64,000 nt of DNA from Alphaproteobacteria bacterium (GTDB lineage Bacteria; Pseudomonadota; Alphaproteobacteria; Sphingomonadales; Sphingomonadaceae): the NCBI GenBank assembly GCA_030430365.1, contig JAUIFP010000004.1, positions 1-64,000 of the forward strand. Reading direction: 5' to 3'. The stretch's first letter is position 1. The number at the start of each line of letters is the position of its first letter. Positions 49,964-58,140 of this stretch are shown piece by piece. The position numbers and the translations under genes are program-made. Under the pieces are notes generated by a model. The model was given only the letters and a program-made list of their open reading frames with translations. It searched no databases and was not told the DNA's origin.

Positions 49964-50295
49964 GCCCTTCTCCCTGCATCGAGTGCCGATGCATATTGTC
50001 CGCCGCGCAGGAATTGAGCGGCGTCTGATTGCATGGGCTGATCGGCCCATCTCCGCCAGATAGATTAACTTGATAAATATTCTGGGGCAACAGAGATTCT
50101 TAGGCTACTAATAAGGTAACGAATCGCCCGTGTGCGAGGTGATGGCTTGATACCGGTCGCAGACACCGGCTGGCTTCCGTTAGATAGCATGCTATGTACG
50201 GCAGCTCTGCAAGCCGCGGCTCGTCGAAACGGGAAAGGCGGCAATCAAGCCGCAGGCAATTGGCGGCGGAGGCAACCGCTGCAAGGAGAGATCAA
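49887..50295. other. Divergent intergenic region with operator and hairpin
   Basis: About 410 bases between the divergent aldehyde dehydrogenase and NHL-repeat genes. It holds the 26-codon leader frame, a hairpin ATGGGC-TGATCG-GCCCAT (50033-50050) and operator copy H. Further nothing is recognisable; the plus-strand leader from 50100 has no clear frame. Confidence 0.5.
50065..50081. promoter_or_regulatory. Shared catabolic operator, copy H
   Basis: TTAACTTGATAAATATT lies between the divergent aldehyde dehydrogenase (179 nt) and NHL gene (214 nt). Closest to copy A. Confidence 0.58.
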
Positions 50296-51330
50296 ATGGC
50301 AACTGAGACGATGCAGAAGGTACAGTTCGAACTCGTGCCCGATTGGGAGAAATGCCCCGACGGCGATGAATATTCGCATGTAGACGTGGCCGATGTCGCC
50401 TGCGATTCCCAGGACCGTGTCTATCTGCACACCCGCAAAGGCGAACGCGTCATGGTCTATGATGAGGATGGAAACTTCATCAAGAAATGGGGCGACGGGG
50501 TCTTCACGCTCGCCCACGGCATCGCCATCAAGGATGACGTCGTATATTGCACCGATAATGCCGACAGCGTCATCCGCGTCTTCGATCTTGACGGAAATTT
50601 CAAATGGATGCTGGGCGAAGTAAAGGTCGTCTCTGACACCGGATATGGCCCTCGCCCCGGAGAGAAGCCCAAGATCCATCACAATGAAACGGTCGAAAGG
50701 GCAGCCGGACCATTCAATTGCTGCTGCAACGTGGCGGTCGCCAAGAACGGGGACATCTTCGTTGCCGACGGATACGGCAATGCCAGGATCCACCATTTCG
50801 ACGCGGACCAGAACCTGCTCAACAGCTGGGGCGAGGTCGGCACCGGGCCGGGAGAGTTCCACCTGCCGCACGGCATTGCGCTCGACAATGACGAGAACGT
50901 CATCGTCTGCGACCGCGAGAACGACCGGATTCAGATATTCGACCGCTCGGGCAAGCTCCTGCACATCTGGACCGATATTCTGCGCCCCACCGATGTGACG
51001 GTCGACAAGGACGGTCTCATCTATGTCTCCGAATTGTGGCGCCCGGTCGAACCCGGCCAGGGCAGCTTCGTCCACGGCTATGCCGATCACGACCTGCCGG
51101 GTCGCATGACCGTGTTCTATCCCGACGGGACGATCGCGGCGCGCTGGGGCGGCGATAGCGAAAACCGCACTGCCCCGGGCAATTTCATCGCCCCGCACGG
51201 CTTGGCCGTAGACAGCAAGGGCAGCCTCTATGTCGCGGAAGTCTGCGGCACGTTCGGCGGGATGCTGGGCCGAGTGCCCCCGGAAGAATGCGCCGATCAC
51301 CAAATCCAGAAATTCCGGCGGGTGCGATAA
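50296..51330 (+). CDS. NHL-repeat six-bladed beta-propeller protein (peptidylamidoglycolate-lyase-like)
   Basis: A 344-residue cytoplasmic beta-propeller. NHL repeats recur in segments such as GEFHLPHGIALDNDENVIVC, NDRIQIFDRSGKLL and APGNFIAPHGLAVDSKGSLY, each with a His-Gly at a blade edge. The same organisation occurs in the lyase domain of peptidylglycine alpha-amidating enzymes and in SMP-30-like lactonases, where His and Asp bind Zn or Ca. It could act as a lactonase or lyase. AAGGAGAG precedes ATG 50296. It is followed by an MFS gene. Confidence 0.83.
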   Translation: MATETMQKVQFELVPDWEKCPDGDEYSHVDVADVACDSQDRVYLHTRKGERVMVYDEDGNFIKKWGDGVFTLAHGIAIKDDVVYCTDNADSVIRVFDLDGNFKWMLGEVKVVSDTGYGPRPGEKPKIHHNETVERAAGPFNCCCNVAVAKNGDIFVADGYGNARIHHFDADQNLLNSWGEVGTGPGEFHLPHGIALDNDENVIVCDRENDRIQIFDRSGKLLHIWTDILRPTDVTVDKDGLIYVSELWRPVEPGQGSFVHGYADHDLPGRMTVFYPDGTIAARWGGDSENRTAPGNFIAPHGLAVDSKGSLYVAEVCGTFGGMLGRVPPEECADHQIQKFRRVR

Positions 51331-51513
51331 GCTGTTCCGGCTGGAGCATGGCCATTTTCCCGAATGAGCAAGCCATTGCCAGGCAGGCATGTGAATCTGC
51401 CTGCCTGCCGATGGCGGTATTGGCCGGGCGTATGCAGCGAAAAGCCTCGCTGACGCACTGGCTGCAAAGTCACCAAAATACCAAAAAAGACGGTTCGAAA
51501 TGTGGAGAGCGAA

Positions 51514-52911
51514 ATGTCTGAGTCAGTGAGTGCCGCGACAGCACCACGTACTGAAGAAGATGCGGCAGAAGGAGGCAATGCACCGAGTGCCGCGCCCCTG
51601 CCGCCACGCAAGGACGCTTACTATTCGCTCTTCGTGATCACGCTGGTCGTCATGTTTACCGTGCTCGACCGGACGATCCTTTCGCTGCTGATCGAGCCTA
51701 TCAAGGACGATTTCGGAATCAGCGATACGCAGGCGGCTCTCCTTCTGGGCGCCGCCTTTTCTCTGCCTTACGGCATCGGCGCCGTCGTCGTTGGCCGCTG
51801 GGCCGACCATATGAACCGCCGCAACATCATTGCCGCATCCTGCGCATTCTGGAGCGCGGCGACATGCATGTGCGGTGTCGCCCAGGGATATATCAGCCTG
51901 CTGCTTGCCCGCATGGGTATTGGCCTGGGTGAATCCGGTTATGGACCTGCAGCCTGGTCGATCGCGACGGACAATTGGCCGCGCGAAAAGGTCGCCTTCG
52001 CCACCGGCACGATGGGCCTGGGGTCAACGCTCGGCATGGGGTTGGCATTCTTCCTAGGCGGGACGGTGTTGCTGTTCGTGCAAGGCCTCGATCCTCTGGC
52101 AGTGCCCTTTCTCGGCGTCATCAGGCCGTGGCAATGGGCATTCGTCATCGTCGGCGCACCGGGCCTGCTCTGGGCGCTGGTAGTGCTCACTACGAAAGAG
52201 CCGCCCCGGCGCGGGCTGAGAAAAGGCGAAGCAGCCAAGAAGACGCCGATTTCCGAAACCGCCAAGTGGATTCGAGACGACTGGCGCACCTATCTGGCGA
52301 CGGTTGGCGGCATGGCCATCAAGGCGATGCTGCTGCAGGGCCCGTTGGTCTGGGGCGCAACCTTCATTCACCGCGAATATGGCTGGGAGCTTTCCAAGGT
52401 CGGCATGGTCAAGGGTGTAATCACTCTGATCGTCTCACCGATAGGATTGATGCTGGGCGCCAAGCTTTCGGAGATCTGGACCAAGAAAGGCATGCAGGAC
52501 GCCAATCTTCGGATCGTATTCTACGGCCTGTTGGCTTCTCTCCCCCTTCATATCATTGCCCCGCTGATGCCAACGGCAGAGGGCTACCTGATCGTCTATT
52601 CGACTGCCAGCCTCGTTGGCGTGGTTGGGTTCGGGCCCAGTGTCGCGGCATTCCAGCTGGTCACGCCCAACCGGATGCGCGGCCAGATCGGCGGCATGGT
52701 TCAATTCTGCAACAATGTGATCGCCTTTGCTTTGAGCCCGCTGATCATCGCCCTGTTCACGGACTATCTGTTCCATGACGAAGGATCGCTCAAATATTCG
52801 ATGATCCTCAACACCATCATCATGGGTTCGATCGCCGTGCTGGTGATCGGTCAGGGCCTTGGGCCTTACAAGCGATCCTATCAGCGCGGACTACGCGAAT
52901 TCGGCAGCTAA
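51514..52911 (+). CDS. MFS transporter, spinster-like
   Basis: A 465-residue major facilitator with about 12 hydrophobic helices. The N-terminal motif TVLDRTILSLLIEPIKDDFG (about 48-67) and the RWADHMNRRN loop correspond to those of the transporter at 44175. It probably moves a substrate or product of the pathway. ATG 51514 has GGAG 6 nt upstream; a GTG at 51502 is an alternative. It lies 183 nt after the NHL-repeat gene on the same strand. Confidence 0.86.
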   Translation: MSESVSAATAPRTEEDAAEGGNAPSAAPLPPRKDAYYSLFVITLVVMFTVLDRTILSLLIEPIKDDFGISDTQAALLLGAAFSLPYGIGAVVVGRWADHMNRRNIIAASCAFWSAATCMCGVAQGYISLLLARMGIGLGESGYGPAAWSIATDNWPREKVAFATGTMGLGSTLGMGLAFFLGGTVLLFVQGLDPLAVPFLGVIRPWQWAFVIVGAPGLLWALVVLTTKEPPRRGLRKGEAAKKTPISETAKWIRDDWRTYLATVGGMAIKAMLLQGPLVWGATFIHREYGWELSKVGMVKGVITLIVSPIGLMLGAKLSEIWTKKGMQDANLRIVFYGLLASLPLHIIAPLMPTAEGYLIVYSTASLVGVVGFGPSVAAFQLVTPNRMRGQIGGMVQFCNNVIAFALSPLIIALFTDYLFHDEGSLKYSMILNTIIMGSIAVLVIGQGLGPYKRSYQRGLREFGS

Positions 52912-53018
52912 TCGACTTGGTGTAGATCTGGAGCAGGCAAAGCGTGTCAGACGCTTCGGCAGGCAAACGCCCCTACTCTAGATTAGCCCTGCCCTGCCGT
53001 CACACCCCTACCCTGCCG

Positions 53019-53270
53019 TCACGCGCGGCCGCCGGCAACTTTCGGAAACAGCACGACTTCACTGTCTTCCGAAAGCGGGGACGCCCAGGCTTGGATCACT
53101 TCGCCATCCACGGCGATCGAAGCGTGATTTTCGATGACTTTTCCCAAGCCGGGGAAGCGGCGATCCAGAGCGCGCGCCAGGCCGAATATGTTGGACGCCG
53201 GTATATCGACCGTCTCCACACCTTGCGTGAACTGATCGAAAGTCGACGATACGAAGACGACCCGCGCCAC
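53019..53270 (-). CDS. MoaD/ThiS family small protein
   Basis: An 83-residue ubiquitin-fold protein. The sequence SEDSEVVLFPKVAGG near the end is typical of MoaD/ThiS, whose terminal Gly-Gly is adenylated and thiocarboxylated to donate sulfur. Here two further residues, Arg-Ala, follow the GG. It would need trimming, or act otherwise. GTG start; the leader has no strong ribosome site. Only 3 nt separate it from the molybdenum-hydroxylase large subunit, so it may supply a dedicated molybdopterin-synthase-like activity. No MoaE partner is nearby. Confidence 0.75.
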   Translation of the reverse strand: MARVVFVSSTFDQFTQGVETVDIPASNIFGLARALDRRFPGLGKVIENHASIAVDGEVIQAWASPLSEDSEVVLFPKVAGGRA

Positions 53271-53273
53271 GGG

Positions 53274-55547
53274 CTAGCTTTGAGAGTTGATCGCTGCGTA
53301 GACCCGATCCGGCGTCAGCGGCAGATCGAAGAAGCGCATTCCAGCGGCGTGAGATACTGCATTCGTAACGGCCGCAAGCGGCGGGACGATCGGCACTTCC
53401 CCAACACCTTTCACACCGAAGGGGTGCGTCGGGTGCGGCACTTCGACCAGCAACGTGTCGATCATCGGGAGGTCGGAAGCGACCGGCATCCGGTAATCCA
53501 GAAAACCTGAATTATCCATGCGCCCATTTGCGTCGAAGACATAGGCTTCATTCAGCGCCCAACCGATCCCTTGAACGGCTCCGCCCTGCGCCTGCCCTTC
53601 GACATAGCTGGGGTGAATGGCGCGCCCCACATCCTGCACGGCAGTATAACGCACCACGCTGACATGGCCGGTTTCCCGGTCCAGCTCGACATCGCAAATA
53701 TGCACGCCATAGGTCGGCAATGCATCGTGCGGATTTACCACGATTTCCGCGTTGATCGGGCCGCCGGTTTTTGCCGTCTGGCTTGCGATCTGCTTGATGC
53801 CGAGCGGTGCCTCGTCACTGCCCGGCGCGGTGCAACGTGCCTCACCGTCATGCCACTCGACTTGATCGGGTTCGACGCCCCACATCATGGCGGCACGCGA
53901 TTTGAGTATCTCGACAACTTCTGCAGATGCTTCGCAGACTGCCCTGCCGGTGGCGAACGTGGTGCGGCTTCCGCCCGTGAGCATGGAATAGCCGATCGAA
54001 GCCGTGTCGGCCACGATCGGGCGCACCTTCTGCATCGGGATTTGGAGGACTTCTGCCGCCATCATCGCCATGGAGGCGCGCGATCCGCCGATATCGGGAT
54101 TGCCGGTGGCGACCACTGCCGATCCGTCCTCATTGATGCTGACCATCACGGTCGATTCACCGCCGTGATTGACCCACCAGCCGGCTGCAATGCCGCGCCC
54201 CTGGTTCGGACCGAGCGGCGCCGAATAATGCGGATGCGACTTGGCTGCAGCGAGCGTCTCCATGAAGGCGACCTGCCCCAAGGGCGCGCCCGAAAAGCTG
54301 GGATCTCCGGGTTTGACGCCGTTCTTCTCCCGCAATTCGATCGGATCCATGCCGAGCTGTTCGGCGATTTCGTCCATCGCGCATTCCACGGCGAATTCCG
54401 CCTGCGGCGCACTCGGTGCGCGATAGGCGTTGGTACTGGGCATGTTGCTCACGACATCGCAGCCCGTCACGCGCGTGTTCTCGATACGATAACAGCCCAA
54501 GGCGTGCATTACGCCTGCCCCGCAGCCCGATCCGGCGAAGGCCCCGACCTGATATTTGAGATCCATCACCGCGGCGGTGAGGATGCCGTCTTTCGTCGCG
54601 CCCAGGCTCAGTTCCATGATCGTGCCCGGCCCCGGACCCGTGGAACGGAATACTTCATCGCGGCTAAGCGCCAGCTTCACTGGGCGTCCGCTCTTGCGGG
54701 AAAGCACCAGTGCCACCGGCTCGAGATAGATCGTCGTCTTGCCGCCGAAGCCGCCGCCGATTTCCAGCGGCACCACCCGCAGATCCGAGAGGTTCATGCC
54801 GGTGATCGCAGCCGCGACCGAACGGACCATGAAAGCGCCTTGGCTGCTGCACCAGATCTGGGCCTGACCGTCGGCGCTCACCGAGGCAACGCATGATTGC
54901 GGCTCGATATAGCCCTGATGCACCATCTGCGTGGTGTAGCGCCTGGTCACGACGACATCCGCATCGTCCAAGGCGGCATCCGCATCGCCCGTGATCTTTT
55001 CCAGACGCATCGAAACGTTCGAGGCTGTCTTCGGCGTTTCGGGCATTCCCTGGGTGAACATGTCATCGTGCAGGACCGGCGCGTCTTCGCGCATCGCATC
55101 CTCGATCTCGATCACATGCGGCAAGACCTCATATTGAACATCGATGAGGTCCAAAGCCGCTGCAGCGATTTCGGCGCTGGTCGCCGCAACCGCCGCAACC
55201 GGCTGCCCGTCATAGAAGACCTTGTCCTTCGCCAGGCACATCTGGGCGGCGGCATCGATGTCGATCATCGTCTCGCCCGCATTGATCTCGTCGCTGTCGT
55301 CCGACTCCCTGAAATCCGAATGGGTGGCGACCGCTTTCACGCCCGACAGTGCCGCTGCCTTTCGCGTATCGATGGATATGATCTTTGCATGGGCATGAGG
55401 GCTGCGGAGAACGGCGCCCCACAGCATGCCGGGCAGGTGATAATCCCCGCCATAGACTGCCTTGCCGGTAACCTTGTCCGCCCCATCCGGCCGGACCGGA
55501 CGCGTCCCGACAATCTTGAGCTCCTGCTTTTCGAGAACGCCGCTCAT
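53274..55547 (-). CDS. Xanthine-dehydrogenase-family molybdopterin-binding subunit
   Basis: A 757-residue molybdenum-hydroxylase catalytic subunit. The N-terminal half has GKAVYGGDYHLPGMLWGAVL and LEIGGGFGGKTTIYLEPVAL; the catalytic Glu is in VKGVGEVPIVPPL near the C-terminus. It hydroxylates an aromatic N-heterocycle or an aldehyde, or oxidises a carbon position, with water as oxygen source. It overlaps the 2Fe-2S gene by 4 nt (ATGA). Substrate is unknown; the Mo-dependent enzyme links functionally to the modABC operon at 11-13 kb. Confidence 0.9.
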   Translation of the reverse strand: MSGVLEKQELKIVGTRPVRPDGADKVTGKAVYGGDYHLPGMLWGAVLRSPHAHAKIISIDTRKAAALSGVKAVATHSDFRESDDSDEINAGETMIDIDAAAQMCLAKDKVFYDGQPVAAVAATSAEIAAAALDLIDVQYEVLPHVIEIEDAMREDAPVLHDDMFTQGMPETPKTASNVSMRLEKITGDADAALDDADVVVTRRYTTQMVHQGYIEPQSCVASVSADGQAQIWCSSQGAFMVRSVAAAITGMNLSDLRVVPLEIGGGFGGKTTIYLEPVALVLSRKSGRPVKLALSRDEVFRSTGPGPGTIMELSLGATKDGILTAAVMDLKYQVGAFAGSGCGAGVMHALGCYRIENTRVTGCDVVSNMPSTNAYRAPSAPQAEFAVECAMDEIAEQLGMDPIELREKNGVKPGDPSFSGAPLGQVAFMETLAAAKSHPHYSAPLGPNQGRGIAAGWWVNHGGESTVMVSINEDGSAVVATGNPDIGGSRASMAMMAAEVLQIPMQKVRPIVADTASIGYSMLTGGSRTTFATGRAVCEASAEVVEILKSRAAMMWGVEPDQVEWHDGEARCTAPGSDEAPLGIKQIASQTAKTGGPINAEIVVNPHDALPTYGVHICDVELDRETGHVSVVRYTAVQDVGRAIHPSYVEGQAQGGAVQGIGWALNEAYVFDANGRMDNSGFLDYRMPVASDLPMIDTLLVEVPHPTHPFGVKGVGEVPIVPPLAAVTNAVSHAAGMRFFDLPLTPDRVYAAINSQS

Positions 55548-56032
55548 GCCGAGACCCTTTCCTGACGCATTTCCGCAGCCGTATCCATGACCGCGCGAAT
55601 GATCTTGTCGTAACCGGTACAGCGGCAAAGATTGCCCGCGAGCCAGTACCGCGTCTCCTCCTCGGTGGGGTCAGGATTGCGCTCTAGAAGTGCCTTTGCC
55701 GCCACGAGAAATCCCGGCGTGCAAAATCCGCATTGCAGTGCACCGAGATCGAGAAACTTCTGCTGCAGGGGATGAAGCTGCCCCTCCTGCGCCATGCCTT
55801 CGATCGTTTCGATACGGCGCCCTTCGGCCTCGGGCGCCAGCACCAGGCAGGAACACACAAGTTCGCCGTCCAGCATGACGCTGCAAGCGCCGCAGTCGCC
55901 CGAACCGCAGCCTTCCTTGCTACCGGTAAGGTCCAGCTTATCGCGGAGTACGTTGAGCAAGCTCGTATGCGGCTCGCTCAGGAAGTCTACGGGATCGCCG
56001 TTCACTGTGGTGTGGATATGTACGGTACTCAT
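55544..56032 (-). CDS. (2Fe-2S)-binding subunit of a molybdenum hydroxylase
   Basis: A 162-residue electron-transfer subunit. Two clusters are visible: plant-type GCGSGDCGACSVMLDGELVC (about 42-61) and the second-cluster motif QCGFCTPG with CRCTGYD (about 100 and 138). It links the Mo site to FAD. It overlaps both neighbours by 4 nt; the order FAD-FeS-Mo is the usual cox/xdh arrangement. Confidence 0.92.
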   Translation of the reverse strand: MSTVHIHTTVNGDPVDFLSEPHTSLLNVLRDKLDLTGSKEGCGSGDCGACSVMLDGELVCSCLVLAPEAEGRRIETIEGMAQEGQLHPLQQKFLDLGALQCGFCTPGFLVAAKALLERNPDPTEEETRYWLAGNLCRCTGYDKIIRAVMDTAAEMRQERVSA

Positions 56033-56889
56033 GCGCCTTCTCCCGCCCGATCATAGGCGATTTTGGCGGCACGCTTGGTGTAGACTGCCGCCATTGCAAT
56101 TCGATAATCGATCGTCCCGCGCTTATCGTCGATGGGGCTGCAGGCCGCTTTCACAGCCTCTTCCATCTTCGCAAGAGCGCTGTCATCCAGCTGGCTGCCC
56201 ACAAGCGCTTCGCCCGCATCGGCCACGAGCAGAGCCGTCGGCGCAACCGCCCCCAGAGCGACGCGTGCCTGCGTGCAAACGCCGTCCTTGTCCCGGCTCA
56301 GGCTGACACCGGCACCGACCACGGCAATGTCCATCTCAGTGCGCGGTATGGAGCGAAGATAAGCGTCGGAAGACATCGCCTCGCGCGGCGGCAGAACGAT
56401 CTCCACCAGGAACTCGCCCTTCCCCAAATTCGTGCGTCCCGGGCCGGCCGGCAGTTCGGCAGCGGCAATCTCCCGCTCTCCTTGCGGGCCTGCAATGACA
56501 CAGCGCGCATCCGCCGCGATCAGGGCAGGCACGCTGTCGGCAGCCGGAGAGGCATTGCACAGATTGCCGCCGATCGTCGCCCGGTTGCGGACCTGAACCG
56601 AGCCGATCAAATTGGCTGCTTCAACCAGGCCGGGCCAGGCCTTGCAGAGCGCATCATCCTTCAGCAAAGCCGTGCATGGCGTGGCTGCACCGATAACGAA
56701 GCCTCCGTCCTTGGCGCTCGTGCCCATGGTCCGTGCGATTTGTTTGATGTCCACGATGGCGCCTGGCTTTATCCGGCCGCTGCGCATCTGCACCAGCAAG
56801 TCCGTACCACCGGCCACCGGCCATGCATTGTCTTGCGATCCAAGGAGGCTGATCGCCTCCTCCACATTCGCCGGCGCATGATAGGTCAA
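56029..56889 (-). CDS. FAD-binding subunit of a molybdenum hydroxylase (CoxM-like)
   Basis: A 286-residue flavin subunit. It has FAD motif VAGGTDLLVQM (about residues 27-37), the second motif TIGGNLCNASPAAD and the C-terminal CO-dehydrogenase flavoprotein domain. TTG 56889 is chosen since GAGGG lies about 7 nt upstream and the usual family N-terminus (TYHAP) starts there; another TTG at 56916 would add nine residues. It heads the operon. Electrons pass to an acceptor not encoded here. Confidence 0.87.
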   Translation of the reverse strand: MTYHAPANVEEAISLLGSQDNAWPVAGGTDLLVQMRSGRIKPGAIVDIKQIARTMGTSAKDGGFVIGAATPCTALLKDDALCKAWPGLVEAANLIGSVQVRNRATIGGNLCNASPAADSVPALIAADARCVIAGPQGEREIAAAELPAGPGRTNLGKGEFLVEIVLPPREAMSSDAYLRSIPRTEMDIAVVGAGVSLSRDKDGVCTQARVALGAVAPTALLVADAGEALVGSQLDDSALAKMEEAVKAACSPIDDKRGTIDYRIAMAAVYTKRAAKIAYDRAGEGA

Positions 56890-56982
56890 TTTGCTTCCCT
56901 CTGCTCTAGTGCCCAAAACCCCGATTTTTTCTCAGGCTATTGGGCACTCGCGTCCGGGTCAATCACTTAACAGAGCAAATAC

Positions 56983-58140
56983 CTAGCGGCTGTAAATACG
57001 CGCACCGTCCTCAAGGGAATTTCCTGGATTGAGAACAACATTTTCGCCTTCGGAGAGGCCTTCGATCACTTCTGCGAATGCATCATTCATGTGATCGATA
57101 GTCACGGCGCGCTCGCGGGCTCGCCCGCCATCGACAACGAACACCCGCCAACCGCTATCGTCACCGCGAAACAGGGCACCGATCGGCACGCGAAGTGCGT
57201 CAGGCTTGCTCCACAGGATAATAGTGGCATCGATTTGATAGCCGTGGCCGAGCCGGGCGGCCTGTTTCTTCGCCTCGCCGGTGAAATCGATGATGACGTT
57301 GACCCTCTGCTCTTCGATGCCGAGCGCGGATATCTTGAGGCGGCCGAACGGTTCTATCCGTTCGACCTCTCCGACCAGCGGATCCGGGCCGCCCCATTGG
57401 GTAACTTCGACCCGGTCACCCGGTTTCACCCGCACAGCTTCGCGAGACAGCAGGTCCACGACCATTTCGATCCGGCTTGGGTCGCCAATTGTCATCAGCG
57501 GCGTGCCTTCGGCCACCACGCCTTCGCTTTCGACAATACGTGACAGTACCGAACCGCCCGTGGGTGCCCGCACCGGGACCGGCGTGCCCGATCCTGTCCC
57601 GCCGGGCTGAGTGAGCATGGCGCGTATGCGGGCGACTTCCGCGCGGCTTTGCGACAGTGCAGCCTGGCCGGTCGCCGCTCGGGTGCGCGCCGCCTCGAGC
57701 TGTGCCGTCGAGAGGAAACCGCGATCTGCAAGTTCCTCGGCCCGTGCAAGATCATTTCTGGCCTGCGTGAGAGAGGCCTCCGCGCTTTTCGAGGCGGCCT
57801 GCGCCGATGCCAGTGCGCCGCGCAGCTCCTGCCGCGTACGGGCATCGAGCGGCGTGGCAGGCCGCCCCGACATCCGGGTAATCAACGTCCCCTCGGCAAT
57901 TCGATCCCCGGCTTCAAGCTCGATCCGTGAGAGGTATCCAGTCACGGGGGCGGAAACGACGTAATATTCCTCCGCCCGGGTGACACCGTCATCCGTTACG
58001 CCGACCGACATCGGGCCGACCGACACCTGACCGGTATCGACTGCAGTCGATGTCGGCCAGAAGGCATAGGCAAGCCCCAGCAGCACGATTGCTGCCGTCA
58101 GCAGGGCCCAGCGCCAGTGTTTGACCTTTTCCCAAATCAT
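56983..58140 (-). CDS. Membrane-fusion (HlyD-type) periplasmic adaptor of an ABC exporter
   Basis: A 385-residue adaptor. It has an N-terminal membrane segment (about residues 12-30), lipoyl half-motifs (VSAPVTGYLSRIELEAGDRI and VRAPTGGSVLSRIVESEG), a coiled-coil hairpin between them (about 110-185, Ala/Arg/Glu-rich) and a C-terminal beta-barrel. It bridges the inner-membrane pump and an outer-membrane channel. The start overlaps the end of the ABC permease (ATGA). No outer-membrane factor is nearby. Confidence 0.88.
   Translation of the reverse strand: MIWEKVKHWRWALLTAAIVLLGLAYAFWPTSTAVDTGQVSVGPMSVGVTDDGVTRAEEYYVVSAPVTGYLSRIELEAGDRIAEGTLITRMSGRPATPLDARTRQELRGALASAQAASKSAEASLTQARNDLARAEELADRGFLSTAQLEAARTRAATGQAALSQSRAEVARIRAMLTQPGGTGSGTPVPVRAPTGGSVLSRIVESEGVVAEGTPLMTIGDPSRIEMVVDLLSREAVRVKPGDRVEVTQWGGPDPLVGEVERIEPFGRLKISALGIEEQRVNVIIDFTGEAKKQAARLGHGYQIDATIILWSKPDALRVPIGALFRGDDSGWRVFVVDGGRARERAVTIDHMNDAFAEVIEGLSEGENVVLNPGNSLEDGARIYSR

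Noticed and set aside
52992..53022. Direct repeat CCCTGCCGTCAC, two copies 19 nt apart
   Set aside because: It is only two short copies at the end of the MoaD-like gene. No mobile element or array is associated.
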